Origin: Terriglobales bacterium
Lineage (GTDB): Bacteria > Acidobacteriota > Terriglobia > Terriglobales > Acidobacteriaceae
DNA length: 64,000 bases
Direction of reading: 5' to 3'
NCBI GenBank assembly: GCA_015655585.1
Contig: JAATEV010000115.1
Location: 29,197 to 93,196 of the forward strand
The position numbers and the translations under genes were made by a program. The notes below the pieces were generated by a model. It did no database searches, was not told where the DNA came from, and worked only from the letters and a program-made list of their open reading frames with translations. Below are positions 52,612 to 61,902 of this stretch, piece by piece; within the stretch, counting starts at the first letter, position 1, and each line of letters opens with the position of its first letter.

Positions 52612-54002
52612 AACGCCTGTCCATTCATATCCGTCTGACTGTTTATTACCTGTGCAGTCTGGCGGTCATCGTTACGGCCTTCGCAATCGGCTGCTGGTAC
52701 GCGATGAAGGCGAGCATGTACCACTCTGTCGACCGCGATCTTCGCTACCGCATGAGAGCCGTCGTCCCGTTTCTGCAAAGCCACTCCCTCAATACTCCCG
52801 AAGAGTTTCGCAAGACATTCGAGAACTCCCCGGATTCATCCATAGTTGGCGTCTTCGTTCAAATTACCGATGCAAAGTCTTCCCTGCTCTATCAATCAGA
52901 GATTCTGGCCGTACACCATGTTCCTGTACTTCCCCCCGGAAACGCGGATGGAAGCATCTCCTGGAGTTCTGCAAAGGAGTATGGCTGGACGATTCGTGCT
53001 GCAAGCGAGCGTATAAGGATCGATGGCGAGGAGCTCAACGTTCACATCATCGAGCCTCTTACCGATCTGCTCGATTCGCTTCATCAACTGACGTTTTACC
53101 TCTCGCTTCTCATCCCCCTGGCCCTGCTGGTCACCATGGCGGCTGGATACTGGATCGGCCGACGCGCCCTCGCTCCCGTGGAACAGATCAGGCAGACAGC
53201 CGACGCCATGCATCCCATGGATCTCACGACACGCCTTGAGGTGCCGGAGACCAATGATGAACTCGGAAGGCTGGCGCGAACCCTGAACTCCATGCTGTCC
53301 AGAATTGAGGCTGGATTCCGTTCCGTAGAGCGCTTCACCGCGGACGCCTCACACGAGCTGCGCGCCCCTCTGGCATACATCATCACCACAGGAGATGTTG
53401 CTCTACGCCGCCCAAGATCACACGAAGAACTAGAGGCAGTTGTAGGAAAAATTCTAGCCGAAGCCCGGCGCATGTCGACTCTGATCGAAAATATGCTGAC
53501 TCTGGCTCGCGGCGACGCATCGCGAGTCACAAGCCAGAAAGAAGCCGTCAACCTGAATATCTTGATCGAGGAGGTTGCAGACCAGATAAGAACGGCTTTC
53601 TCCGCAAAAGGGCTTCAGTTCTACACCGTCCTCCCGCAAAACAGCGTGCAGGTCATCGGCATCGAACCGGAGTTGCGTAGCCTTATTCTCATCCTTCTGG
53701 ATAATGCGATGAAGTACACCGACTCAGGCTCTGTTCGCCTCACACTTACAGCAGAGCCCTCCATCGCGAAGCTCATCGTCACCGATACAGGAATCGGCAT
53801 CGAACCGGATGCCCAGCCCCTGATCTTCGACCGCTTCTGGCGCGCCGACAAAGTTCGGTCGCGGGCTGGTGGAGGAGCGGGTCTGGGACTTTCGATTGCT
53901 GCTCAGATTCTTAAGCGACACCACGGCACAATCTCCGTGAACAGCGCGCTCGGTAAAGGAAGTTCCTTCACCGTTGCTCTACCACTGCAAATAGGCGACT
54001 AA
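52608..54002 (+). CDS. Sensor histidine kinase
   Basis: 464 residues from TTG 52608 that overlaps the regulator stop (TTGA). TM1 (~10-32), a ~125-residue periplasmic domain, TM2 (~160-182, 'LSLLIPLALLVTMAAGYWIG') and a HAMP linker ('LAPVEQIRQTADAMHPMDLT'). HisKA follows with phospho-His in 'FTADASHELRAPLAYI', then HATPase with 'LILLDNAMKYTDSGS', 'VTDTGIGIEPDAQPLIFDRFWR' and 'GAGLGLSIAAQIL'. It lies between two TonB receptors. The signal is unknown, metal limitation being a reasonable guess. Confidence 0.93.
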   Translation: MKRLSIHIRLTVYYLCSLAVIVTAFAIGCWYAMKASMYHSVDRDLRYRMRAVVPFLQSHSLNTPEEFRKTFENSPDSSIVGVFVQITDAKSSLLYQSEILAVHHVPVLPPGNADGSISWSSAKEYGWTIRAASERIRIDGEELNVHIIEPLTDLLDSLHQLTFYLSLLIPLALLVTMAAGYWIGRRALAPVEQIRQTADAMHPMDLTTRLEVPETNDELGRLARTLNSMLSRIEAGFRSVERFTADASHELRAPLAYIITTGDVALRRPRSHEELEAVVGKILAEARRMSTLIENMLTLARGDASRVTSQKEAVNLNILIEEVADQIRTAFSAKGLQFYTVLPQNSVQVIGIEPELRSLILILLDNAMKYTDSGSVRLTLTAEPSIAKLIVTDTGIGIEPDAQPLIFDRFWRADKVRSRAGGGAGLGLSIAAQILKRHHGTISVNSALGKGSSFTVALPLQIGD

Positions 54003-54010
54003 AAAAGTCG
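53996..54010. promoter_or_regulatory. Candidate operator copy, CGACT-N5-AGTCG
   Basis: CGACT-AAAAA-AGTCG overlaps the stop codon of the kinase gene, 168 bp before the receptor start. It shares the GACT-N5-AGTC core with sites at 51622 and 54051. Confidence 0.4.
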
Positions 54011-54050
54011 TAGATTTCAGAAAATTTTCAGGTTGCTCGTTCATATTGAT

Positions 54051-54071
54051 TAAGGACACTTTTAGTCGTAT
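54051..54071. promoter_or_regulatory. Candidate operator copy, imperfect GACA-N5-AGTC
   Basis: TAAGGACA-CTTTT-AGTCGTAT matches the perfect site at 51622 at most positions, including flanks (AGGAC...AGTC.TAT). It lies about 107 bp upstream of the siderophore-receptor start. Confidence 0.45.
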
Positions 54072-54083
54072 TTCTGCACCCCG

Positions 54084-54108
54084 ATATGCGATCATTTTGA
54101 TCGCATAT
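54084..54108. promoter_or_regulatory. Perfect 11-bp inverted repeat upstream of siderophore receptor
   Basis: ATATGCGATCA-TTT-TGATCGCATAT, 70 bp before the receptor ATG and 82 bp after the kinase stop. It is not followed by a T-run, so an operator is more likely than a terminator. Its sequence differs from the GACT-N5-AGTC dyads, suggesting a second regulator. Confidence 0.55.
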
Positions 54109-54177
54109 TAAGACCGGGCGTGTGCTCTATTTCATTGTTTTCAAAGAAGTTCTTCAACAATATGAAGGAGATTGAGG

Positions 54178-56820
54178 ATGAAGGAATCTGGAAGAAGCAA
54201 GCTGACCTGCAAAGGTTCTCTGTTGGTAACGTGTGGTTCGGAGGTTCCGGAAACGGAAGAATCCGCAGGAAGCGCCCAATCTTCGTCAGCAGGCCGCAAA
54301 AAGCGCGGCTCCCTGCTGGCAATGGCGGCCCTGACGATTGCCGGTCTGTCCGCACACAAAGCCGAAGCTGCTGCAATCTCCAATGGCTCGAAGGACGTGC
54401 CCGAAACCGGAAAGGCTCCGACGCCAGGAGTTGGAGAAGGACAGTCGACTCCAGCCCAGACGGTTCACAACTTCCAGATCCCGGCAGGCACATTAAGTGA
54501 AGCCCTCGCTGCCATGGAAAAGGAGACAGGCATCTCCTTCAATCTGGCTACAGACAAGATCGGCGAAGTACAGTCTCCCGGTGTCACCGGTGTACTGACC
54601 GTTCAGGAGGCCCTGACGAAGATTCTCGAAAAGACAGGCGTATCGGCCCGCTTCGAGAGCCAGAACAGCGTGGCCCTTTCTCTTACCGGCAACACGACGT
54701 CGGTCGAGGTTACCGCTGCGGCGCAGCCCTCGATCAAATACACTGCCCCTCTGGTCGATCTTCCTCAAACGATCAACATCGTCAGCCAGGAGACCATGCA
54801 GAACACAGCTTCCACCACGCTGATGGAAGCGCTGCGCACTGTTCCCGGCATCACCTTCGGAGCCGGGGAGGGTGGTAATCCGCTCGGGGATCGTCCGTTT
54901 ATCCGCGGCATGGACTCGCAGTCCAGCACGTACATCGACGGTATGCGCGATATCGCGGCACAGTCGCGCGAGGTCTTCGATGTGGATAGCATCGAGGTTC
55001 AGGAAGGTCCGGGCGGCGCCTATGGCGGTCGTGGAACCGGCGGCGGCAGCATCAACATGAACAGCAAGCTGGCGCGCCGCGACAACTTTATCGCCGGAAG
55101 CTTTATGCCCGGCACATCGAACTACAAGCGTGCAACGGTTGATGCCAATGCAAAGCTGAACCGCCTGGTGTCCGCCCGTTTAACGGGTATGTGGCATGAC
55201 GCGGATGTTGCCGGACGCGATGCGGTCCACAATGGGCGCTGGGGTGTGGCGCCAAGCCTGGCCATCGGTCTGGGCGGCCCCACGCGCGCTTACTTCGATT
55301 ACTACCACCTGGTGACGAACAACATGCCGGACTCCGGCATCCCCTATAACAATCCGAGCAAAGTGCCGACCACCGACCCCGGAGAACGAGTTCTCCAGGC
55401 CGGCGATGGATCTCCTCTCAAGCTGCCCCGACGCAGTATGTTCTGGGGTCTGACCGACCGTGACCATGATCGTGATACAGGGAAGATCGCCACTGGTCGA
55501 GTGGAGCGCGATCTGTGGAATGGGCATGGCCTGCTTCGCAACAGCTTCCGCTACGAGCGCACCGCACAGGACTATGTGTGGACGCTTCCGGATGACAGCC
55601 AGGGCAACCTCTACTACGGCCTGATCTTCCGCCGCATCAACAGCCGTGTCGCCGCGGTCTTTACAGCCGACAACCAGACTGATCTCTCCGGCCAGTTCAA
55701 GACCGGCAAGATTCGTCACTCCTACGCGACCGGTATGGAATTCTCGAAGGAGCGAGGCAACAACGACTCCTACACGAACAACACCACGACGGCTACCGGC
55801 GGAGTGGAAGATTGTCGCTTTGGAGCGGGTGCGGCGTCAGGGTACAACTGCACGCTGCTGTTTTCGCCCGACTACCAGGACCCCTGGGCTCTGACCGGCA
55901 CCCTCAAGCTGAATCATAATCCGACGCATTCCACCTCTCTGACCAAGTCCGTGTATGCATTCGATACGATTGTGTTCAACCCGCATTTTCAGAGCACGGT
56001 TGGAGGACGCTATGACCACTATGACTCCAGCTTCAAGACTGCGCTGACCGCAGGTGTGAGTACGCCCTATAGCGTAACCAATAACATTGGAACCTACCTG
56101 GCGAGCCTCATCTATAAGCCGGATCGCGCCACCAGCGTCTACGGTACGGTCAGCACGGCAGCAATCCCCACCGGCAATGCGCTGGCTCAGGGATCGGATA
56201 CCTCCGCGCTGAACAGCCAGATCAATGCCAACCTGCAACCCGAAACTATCCGCGAGGAAGAGTTCGGAGCCAAGCGGGAGTTGTCGGGTGGCCGAGCGCT
56301 GGCGCGAATCGACTTCTTCCGGGAAGACATCCAGAACGTCCGCATTACTCAGGCGGATGGAACGGTTGCTGCCGCCGGTAACGATCGCACGCTTGGCGCA
56401 CAGGTTGGCGTCAGCGGCCAGATCACCAGGAAATGGCAGTTCACCGGCGGTTACACCTACATCGATGCCACCCTGACTAACGCAGGCGGCACGGGAGCAA
56501 CCAATGGCCAGTCCATGCCCAACACGGCTCGTCATAGTCTCAGCATCACCAGCAGCTACCGGATTACCCGGCATCTGAACGCTGGTGGAGGCATCTACAG
56601 CATGACCAAGGTGTGGGGAAGCCAGGCGAACAACAAGTGGGTACCGGGGTATGCTCGCGTGGATATCTTCGGCAACTACGAGTTCAACAAGCACCTGAAC
56701 CTGCAGGCGAACATCCAGAACGTCGGCGACAAGCTGTACTTCCAGCAGGCGTATGCCACGCATTACGCCATTCCGGCGCCGGCACGCTCTGCCGTCTTCG
56801 GCATCAACGTAAAGTTCTAG
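54178..56820 (+). CDS. TonB-dependent siderophore receptor with secretin/TonB short N-terminal domain
   Basis: 880 residues from ATG 54178, fixed by AAGGAG at 54165-54170. A long basic N-terminus precedes the export helix ('SLLAMAALTIAGLSAHKAEAA'). The STN domain (~98-170) is 'FQIPAGTLSEALAAMEKETGI...VQEALTKILEKTGV'. The plug includes 'VDLPQTINIVSQETMQNTAS', 'ALRTVPGITFGAGEGG', 'FIRGMDSQSSTYIDGMRD' and 'SIEVQEGPGGAYGGRGTGGG'. The barrel ends in Phe ('SAVFGINVKF'). STN domains usually signal to FecR-type anti-sigma factors, but none is encoded here. It heads a Piu-like iron operon. Confidence 0.95.
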   Translation: MKESGRSKLTCKGSLLVTCGSEVPETEESAGSAQSSSAGRKKRGSLLAMAALTIAGLSAHKAEAAAISNGSKDVPETGKAPTPGVGEGQSTPAQTVHNFQIPAGTLSEALAAMEKETGISFNLATDKIGEVQSPGVTGVLTVQEALTKILEKTGVSARFESQNSVALSLTGNTTSVEVTAAAQPSIKYTAPLVDLPQTINIVSQETMQNTASTTLMEALRTVPGITFGAGEGGNPLGDRPFIRGMDSQSSTYIDGMRDIAAQSREVFDVDSIEVQEGPGGAYGGRGTGGGSINMNSKLARRDNFIAGSFMPGTSNYKRATVDANAKLNRLVSARLTGMWHDADVAGRDAVHNGRWGVAPSLAIGLGGPTRAYFDYYHLVTNNMPDSGIPYNNPSKVPTTDPGERVLQAGDGSPLKLPRRSMFWGLTDRDHDRDTGKIATGRVERDLWNGHGLLRNSFRYERTAQDYVWTLPDDSQGNLYYGLIFRRINSRVAAVFTADNQTDLSGQFKTGKIRHSYATGMEFSKERGNNDSYTNNTTTATGGVEDCRFGAGAASGYNCTLLFSPDYQDPWALTGTLKLNHNPTHSTSLTKSVYAFDTIVFNPHFQSTVGGRYDHYDSSFKTALTAGVSTPYSVTNNIGTYLASLIYKPDRATSVYGTVSTAAIPTGNALAQGSDTSALNSQINANLQPETIREEEFGAKRELSGGRALARIDFFREDIQNVRITQADGTVAAAGNDRTLGAQVGVSGQITRKWQFTGGYTYIDATLTNAGGTGATNGQSMPNTARHSLSITSSYRITRHLNAGGGIYSMTKVWGSQANNKWVPGYARVDIFGNYEFNKHLNLQANIQNVGDKLYFQQAYATHYAIPAPARSAVFGINVKF

Positions 56821-56830
56821 GCATACGAAG

Positions 56831-57520
56831 ATGGAACAACCGAATCAAAACTCGTTGGAACTGGTGCGCGCCGCGGCTCTCCGCGGCGTGCATCAGGCTC
56901 AGGTTCTATATGGGCAAATGCTGCTTGATGGCAAGCTCGTGGAACGCTCTCCTGCTGCGGCGTTTTACTGGTTCGAACGTGCTGCCAGGAGCGGAAACAT
57001 CATGGCGATCAACATGGTGGGAAGATGCCTCGATCAGGGATGGGGCGTACCTCCAAGCCAGTCCCTTGCCGAGAGGTGGTTCCGCAAAGCTGCGGAACAA
57101 GGCCTCGACTGGGGCATGTATAACCTGGCAACCCTGCTGACACTCGGAGAAGGCGGCGTTCCTCAGGACAAAACGCAGGCGTTTTTCTGGCTGCGCAAGG
57201 CGGCCGACCTCGGGCATGTCAAATCCCTGAATCTTCTCGGAGGCTTTTACGAGGACGGCTGGGTCGCGCGTCCTAATCGTGCCACAGCCCGCGATCTTTA
57301 CCGCAAAGCTGCTATCGGTGGAGACTTCCGCGGACAATTCAACTACGCCCGATTCCTGCTTCAGGAAGGCGACCGGATGGGAGCCTTGCACTGGCTCCAA
57401 CAGGTTCCCGTCACCGCGACTCCATCATTCCTCGCCAAGATGCGAGATTTCCTATCCAAGCTTCCGCATCGCGAGATCAGGGACTTCGTAGCCACTCTCA
57501 ATTTCTGCCCACAGGAATGA
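56831..57520 (+). CDS. Sel1-repeat (TPR-like) protein
   Basis: 229 residues, at least four Sel1 repeats: 'AAFYWFERAARSGNIMAINMVGRCL', 'LAERWFRKAAEQGLDWGMYNLATLL', 'QAFFWLRKAADLGHVKSLNLLGGFY' and 'TARDLYRKAAIGGDFRGQFNYARFL'. No signal peptide. It lies 10 bp after the receptor. Sel1 genes often accompany PiuC-type hydroxylases and siderophore receptors; a scaffold role is likely. Confidence 0.9.
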   Translation: MEQPNQNSLELVRAAALRGVHQAQVLYGQMLLDGKLVERSPAAAFYWFERAARSGNIMAINMVGRCLDQGWGVPPSQSLAERWFRKAAEQGLDWGMYNLATLLTLGEGGVPQDKTQAFFWLRKAADLGHVKSLNLLGGFYEDGWVARPNRATARDLYRKAAIGGDFRGQFNYARFLLQEGDRMGALHWLQQVPVTATPSFLAKMRDFLSKLPHREIRDFVATLNFCPQE

Positions 57521-57564
57521 TCTCTGTTCAACCACAGTCATGATTTTTTATTTGAGGTAAAAGA

Positions 57565-58245
57565 ATGCTGATTCAAATCCCAGATCTGCTGAGCCAGGAA
57601 GAAGTGGCGCAGTTCCGCAATGAACTCGACAACACCAACTGGGTCGATGGCAAAGCCACAGCCGGCTATCAGTCCGCCCAGGTAAAACACAACATGCAGC
57701 TACCGGAGTCAAGCCCGGTAGCAATCGAGCTTGGCCGGAAGATCGTCCAGGCCTTGCAGCGCAATCCCCTGTTCATCTCAGCGGCCCTTCCTGCAAAGAT
57801 CTTCCCTCCCCTATTCAATCGCTACGATGGCGGGCACTCCTTCGGCAACCATGTCGATAACTCCGTCCGCCGCATTCCACTCACCGGCGAACAGATCCGG
57901 ACAGATCTGTCTGTGACGCTCTTTCTCAGCAGCCCGGAAGAGTACGACGGAGGCGAACTCATCATTGACGATACTTATGGCGCTCACTCGGTCAAACTGC
58001 CTGCTGGTCACATGGTGCTCTATCCGTCGACCAGCCTCCATCGCGTCCTTCCGGTGACTCGCGGCAGCCGCGTCAGCTCCTTCTTCTGGCTTCAGAGCAT
58101 GGTGCGTCGCGACGCACAGCGCAGCCTTCTGCTCGATCTCGACGTAGCCATTCAAAAAGTAGGACAGGACATGCCCAATCATCCTTCGCTCGTCGAGTTC
58201 ACCAGCGTCTATCACAATCTGCTGCGCGAATGGGTAGAAGTGTAG
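57565..58245 (+). CDS. piuC: PKHD-type Fe(II)/2-oxoglutarate dioxygenase (PiuC/YbiX-like)
   Basis: 226 residues, the normal length. Iron ligands in '[11 protein letters not shown]' (HxD) and '[22 protein letters not shown]' (distal His, 2-oxoglutarate Arg). The N-terminal '[22 protein letters not shown]' and '[14 protein letters not shown]' are typical of the family. PiuC-type proteins are induced under iron limitation with siderophore receptors; the exact substrate is not settled. Confidence 0.93.
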   Translation: MLIQIPDLLSQEEVAQFRNELDNTNWVDGKATAGYQSAQVKHNMQLPESSPVAIELGRKIVQALQRNPLFISAALPAKIFPPLFNRYDGGHSFGNHVDNSVRRIPLTGEQIRTDLSVTLFLSSPEEYDGGELIIDDTYGAHSVKLPAGHMVLYPSTSLHRVLPVTRGSRVSSFFWLQSMVRRDAQRSLLLDLDVAIQKVGQDMPNHPSLVEFTSVYHNLLREWVEV

Positions 58246-58306
58246 TCGAACAATACCGACAGAACGTCTATTCCCACGACCGCAGATCCCTTTGAGGAAA
58301 TTCATT

Positions 58307-59176
58307 ATGTTAAGCAATTCATCTCGCAACTCATTTCTGCTGGCTCTGGCGCTGAGTGCCTGCACAGCAACTCATGCCCAGAGACCGCAGGAACGTCCGC
58401 GTGTGATTCTCGAAGCGCTCGACCTCGATCATGACGGCAATCTCTCTCCGCAGGAGATACAGGCCGCTTCAACATCTCTTCACTCGCTGGACCGGGACGG
58501 AGACGGCCAGTTAAGCCTCGATGAACTTTCGCCGCGTCGCACGGATGCTGGCGCCTCTCCAGATCAATTAGCCACACAGCTTATGCACTTCGATAAAAAC
58601 GGAGACGGAGTCCTGACGCCCGATGAGCTTCCGGAGCGTATGCAATCCCTCTTTACGCGTACCGACGCGAACAAGGACGGAAAGCTCACTGCGGATGAGA
58701 TTCGCCAAAGCGCCGCAAAGACCGCAGGCCCACGCGGGCGTGAGTTGAACTCGGAAGAAGCCGTCAACATGATGCATCTCGATCCGATAGCCGACGCATT
58801 GGATGCCGACCATAACGGGCCAATCTCAGCCGAAGAGATCAGCACGGCAAGCGCTCATCTCCTCCTGCTCGATAAGAACCACGATGGAACCATCGCCGCG
58901 GACGAGATTCCCATGCGCCAGCAAAGCCCGGCCCAGCGCGTGGCACATATGCTGGGAGAATTCGATACCAATCAGGATGGCAAACTGAGCCGCGAAGAAG
59001 TTCCCGACGGTATGCGCGATCGCTTTGCCGATGCCGACAAAAATAACGATGGCTTCCTGGATTCCAACGAACTCCAGCAGATGTTCGCCACCATGCCAGC
59101 GGGCGGCGGCCCTCGCCGCAATCGCGACGCCAACGCCGATCCAAACACCCAGCAACCGAAAGGACCGAGCCACTAA
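58307..59176 (+). CDS. Exported protein with eight EF-hand-like repeats
   Basis: 289 residues from ATG 58307 with GAGGAA upstream. A signal peptide ('SFLLALALSACTATHAQ') precedes eight D-x-D-x-D-G-type loops: 'LDHDGNLSPQEI', 'RDGDGQLSLDEL', 'KNGDGVLTPDEL', 'ANKDGKLTADEI', 'ADHNGPISAEEI', 'KNHDGTIAADEI', 'TNQDGKLSREEV' and 'KNNDGFLDSNEL'. It would bind calcium or possibly iron or another metal in the periplasm. The fifth loop lacks the usual Asp (HNG). Its stop and the apbE start share a base (TAATG), placing it firmly in the iron operon. Confidence 0.9.
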   Translation: MLSNSSRNSFLLALALSACTATHAQRPQERPRVILEALDLDHDGNLSPQEIQAASTSLHSLDRDGDGQLSLDELSPRRTDAGASPDQLATQLMHFDKNGDGVLTPDELPERMQSLFTRTDANKDGKLTADEIRQSAAKTAGPRGRELNSEEAVNMMHLDPIADALDADHNGPISAEEISTASAHLLLLDKNHDGTIAADEIPMRQQSPAQRVAHMLGEFDTNQDGKLSREEVPDGMRDRFADADKNNDGFLDSNELQQMFATMPAGGGPRRNRDANADPNTQQPKGPSH

Positions 59177-60741
59177 TGCATATCTCTTCTTCTCGCTTCT
59201 GGCAGATCGCCGCAGCCGTTCCATTGGCTACAGTCGCAGTCAGTAGCTCGGCGCAGCCCGTCATTGCATTCGATCAGCAGGAGACTGGTACCTGGAGCTT
59301 TCACCACGAAGATGTCCTCGGAACATCTCTGGAGATCAAGGTTCAGGCCAGCACTCTCGCCGAGGCACAACGCGCCGAAGCTGCGGCTCTAGCTATCTTC
59401 GATAAAGACAACGCCATCCTCAGCACCTGGCGCCCCGAGAGCGAAGTCTCACGGTGGGCCAGAACACGCTTCGAGCCGGTAGCCGTTTCTCCCGAGCTCT
59501 ACGATGTTCTGTCGCAGTTTGACCACTGGCGCAAGCGCACCGGCGGAGCTCTCGACGCTTCCGTGGAAGCTGCAACGCGCCTATGGAACAACGCAACTGC
59601 CGAAGGCCGAGTACCCGACGAACACGAAATCGCTATGACCGTCGAGGCCATCCAGCAGCCACACTGGTCGCTCGACGCAGAACACCGCACCGCCACACGG
59701 CTCAGCGATGTGCCGCTCGCTCTGGCATCCTTCACCAAGAGCTATATCACCTCGCGCGCCGCGGATGCAGCCTTGAAGGCTGGCGCCGCCGGCGTCATGT
59801 TGAACGTAGGCGGAGACGTGATCGTTCGCGGTGCCCTGACACAGAAGGTCGCCATCGCCAACCCCGCAGCCGCTGCGGAGAACGACCGGCCCTTGGATTC
59901 CGTTGTCGTTCGAGATCGCGCTGTAGCCACAAGCGGCTCATATCGCCGTGGCTTTGAACTCGCAACTGCCATAAAGGCAAATACGCCGCAATTCTCTCAC
60001 CTGATCGATCCGCGCACGGCGCAGCCTGCAAATCACGTACTCTCCTCCACCGTGATCGCGCAGGATGCAGTTACGGCAGGAGCACTGGCAACGGCATTTT
60101 CTATCCTCCCCATCGAGGAAAGCCGCAGGCTGGCCGCCTCTCATCCGAACACCCAGTACCTCCTTGTACTAGCCAATGGCGAACAGATCACTAGTAACGA
60201 CTGGCCGCAATCTTCAGGTCTCCTGCAGGTTGCATATCATCTTCCGCCCGCTCCGGTCGCACTACAGGCCGCCAACGGCCAGTGGAACCCGGCCTTTGAG
60301 TTGGGCATCGACCTGAACCTGCCGCGCATTCAGGACGCTCGCTATCGTCGCCCCTATGTAGCTGTGTGGGTCGAGGACGCAGACCATTACCCAGTACGCA
60401 CACTGGCGCTCTGGACGCAGAATCCTCGCTGGCTGAACGAGCTAAAGCAGTGGTATCGCGATGACCAGGTTCGCAGCCTTGCGGAAGGCACGGATGTATC
60501 GCGCACCGTATCGTCGGCAACGCGTGCGCCGGGCCATTACACGCTGACGTGGGACGGCAAGGATAACGAAGGCAAGCCCGTAAAGGCTGGCAAATACACT
60601 ATCTGCATCGAAGCCTCTCGCGAACACGGCGGCTACGATCTCCAGCGGCATGAGCTGGACTTCAACGGCAAGGCACAACAGGTAGCTCTGCCCGAGGCAA
60701 AAGAACTGGGAGCGACAACGCTTGATTACCACAAGCGCTAA
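59176..60741 (+). CDS. ApbE-like FAD:protein FMN transferase fused to DUF2271
   Basis: 521 residues. Signal peptide (~1-30). The ApbE domain (~45-340) has 'RTGGALDASVEAATRLW', 'LASFTKSYITSRAADAAL', 'GVMLNVGGDVIVRG', 'FSHLIDPRTAQPANHVLS' and 'VIAQDAVTAGALATAFSIL', the last carrying the Mg-binding Asp. The C-terminal DUF2271 domain (~360-515) has 'RPYVAVWVEDADHYPVRTLALW' and 'YTLTWDGKDNEGKPVKAGKYTI'. ApbE attaches FMN to threonines of flavoproteins such as periplasmic ferric reductases. It overlaps the PepSY gene by 20 bp if that uses its TTG start. Confidence 0.9.
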   Translation: MHISSSRFWQIAAAVPLATVAVSSSAQPVIAFDQQETGTWSFHHEDVLGTSLEIKVQASTLAEAQRAEAAALAIFDKDNAILSTWRPESEVSRWARTRFEPVAVSPELYDVLSQFDHWRKRTGGALDASVEAATRLWNNATAEGRVPDEHEIAMTVEAIQQPHWSLDAEHRTATRLSDVPLALASFTKSYITSRAADAALKAGAAGVMLNVGGDVIVRGALTQKVAIANPAAAAENDRPLDSVVVRDRAVATSGSYRRGFELATAIKANTPQFSHLIDPRTAQPANHVLSSTVIAQDAVTAGALATAFSILPIEESRRLAASHPNTQYLLVLANGEQITSNDWPQSSGLLQVAYHLPPAPVALQAANGQWNPAFELGIDLNLPRIQDARYRRPYVAVWVEDADHYPVRTLALWTQNPRWLNELKQWYRDDQVRSLAEGTDVSRTVSSATRAPGHYTLTWDGKDNEGKPVKAGKYTICIEASREHGGYDLQRHELDFNGKAQQVALPEAKELGATTLDYHKR

Positions 60742-61339
60742 GAACGTAAAAACGCCGCGCGCGATCCTTCGGCAGAAAACTGCGAAGATCGCGCGCTGGC
60801 TCCATATCTATTTATCGATGGCGTGCTTCGCCATCGTGCTGTTCTTTGCAGTAACAGGGCTCACTCTCAATCACGAAGAGTGGTTCGAGAATGCACAGAA
60901 GGTCACCGTTATGAAGGGGGCCATGCCTCTCGATCTTCTGCACAAGCCCGATGAGTTGCGGATCGTGGAATACATTCGCAACATCAACCACGTCCGCGGT
61001 GCCGCCGGAGACGTGCGTACCGATGACGGCCAGATCACCCTCTCGTTCAAAGGTCCGGGTTATTCGGCGGATGCAACAATCGAACGATCTTCCGGAAGAT
61101 ACGAGCTCGTCGAAACTCGAAACGGTTTCTGGGCCGTCATGAACGATCTGCACAAGGGGCGTGACACCGGAAGTCGATGGAAGTGGCTCATTGACGCCTC
61201 CGCCGTTCTGCTGACGCTGGTCTCGCTCACCGGTCTGATACTGATCTTCTTTCTGTACAAGAAACGCACTGCGGGGCTTACAGTAGCCGCCATCGGTTCC
61301 CTGCTGTGCCTGCTGCTTTATCGTCTTTTTGTCCCCTGA
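60722..61339 (+). CDS. PepSY-associated membrane protein
   Basis: 205 residues. TM helix ~28-52 ('WLHIYLSMACFAIVLFFAVTGLTL', the PepSY_TM start), 'NHEEWF', a periplasmic PepSY part, then 'DLHKGRDTGSRWKWLIDASAVLLTLVSLTGLIL' and a last hydrophobic segment ('LTVAAIGSLLCLLLYRLF'). The start is uncertain (TTG 60722; no ATG before residue 33). PepSY membrane proteins in siderophore operons are proposed ferric-siderophore reductases; this may be the flavin-linked partner of the ApbE protein. Confidence 0.85.
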   Translation: MITTSAKNVKTPRAILRQKTAKIARWLHIYLSMACFAIVLFFAVTGLTLNHEEWFENAQKVTVMKGAMPLDLLHKPDELRIVEYIRNINHVRGAAGDVRTDDGQITLSFKGPGYSADATIERSSGRYELVETRNGFWAVMNDLHKGRDTGSRWKWLIDASAVLLTLVSLTGLILIFFLYKKRTAGLTVAAIGSLLCLLLYRLFVP

Positions 61340-61386
61340 GCGCCCTAACACCGAGGAGCATCTCCATACAGGCAGGTTCGAATCAC

Positions 61387-61845
61387 ATGGGCTTACTGAA
61401 ACTTACAAAACGAGCAGACTACGGCATGATGGCCATGCGTTATCTGGCTGAACATGCTGACGAAGGCCCGCACTCGACACGGGATATCGCAGCGTCCAAC
61501 GACATCCCATACCCAGTATTGGCAAAGACGCTGCAGGCGCTCGCAAGAGCGCAGCTCATCACCTCGCAACACGGAGCCATGGGCGGTTACGTTCTCGCAA
61601 GACCTGCCCATACCATCAGTACGCTCGATGTCATCAGCGCGTTCGACGGCCCTCTGGTGATTACAAGCTGCGCCACTCTCCACGGCACCTGCAACATCAT
61701 TGGACGCTGCACCGTAAAAGAGCCCTTGAGCAGAGTCAATAACAGCATCCGTCACCTGCTCGACAGCATCACCATCGCCGACCTGACAGATCCGGAGCCA
61801 AAGCTTCCCGATTACAAAGCCGCAAACCTTATAAACATCTCGTAA
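61387..61845 (+). CDS. Rrf2-family regulator with Cys triad
   Basis: 152 residues from ATG 61387 ('GLLKLTKRADYGMMAMRYLAEH'). Winged helix with 'STRDIAASNDIPYPVLAKTLQALARAQLI' and 'SQHGAMGGYVLARPA'. The three cysteines in 'SCATLHGTCNIIGRC' (C-x6-C-x5-C) can ligate an Fe-S cluster, as in IscR, NsrR and RirA. It closes the iron operon and is the natural candidate for binding the GACT-N5-AGTC dyads at 51.6 and 54.0 kb. Confidence 0.92.
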   Translation: MGLLKLTKRADYGMMAMRYLAEHADEGPHSTRDIAASNDIPYPVLAKTLQALARAQLITSQHGAMGGYVLARPAHTISTLDVISAFDGPLVITSCATLHGTCNIIGRCTVKEPLSRVNNSIRHLLDSITIADLTDPEPKLPDYKAANLINIS

Positions 61846-61902
61846 GACCGACATCGATTTCGCCGGGCAACCTCTTTACACCCATACGATAACTAAAGAA
61901 GG

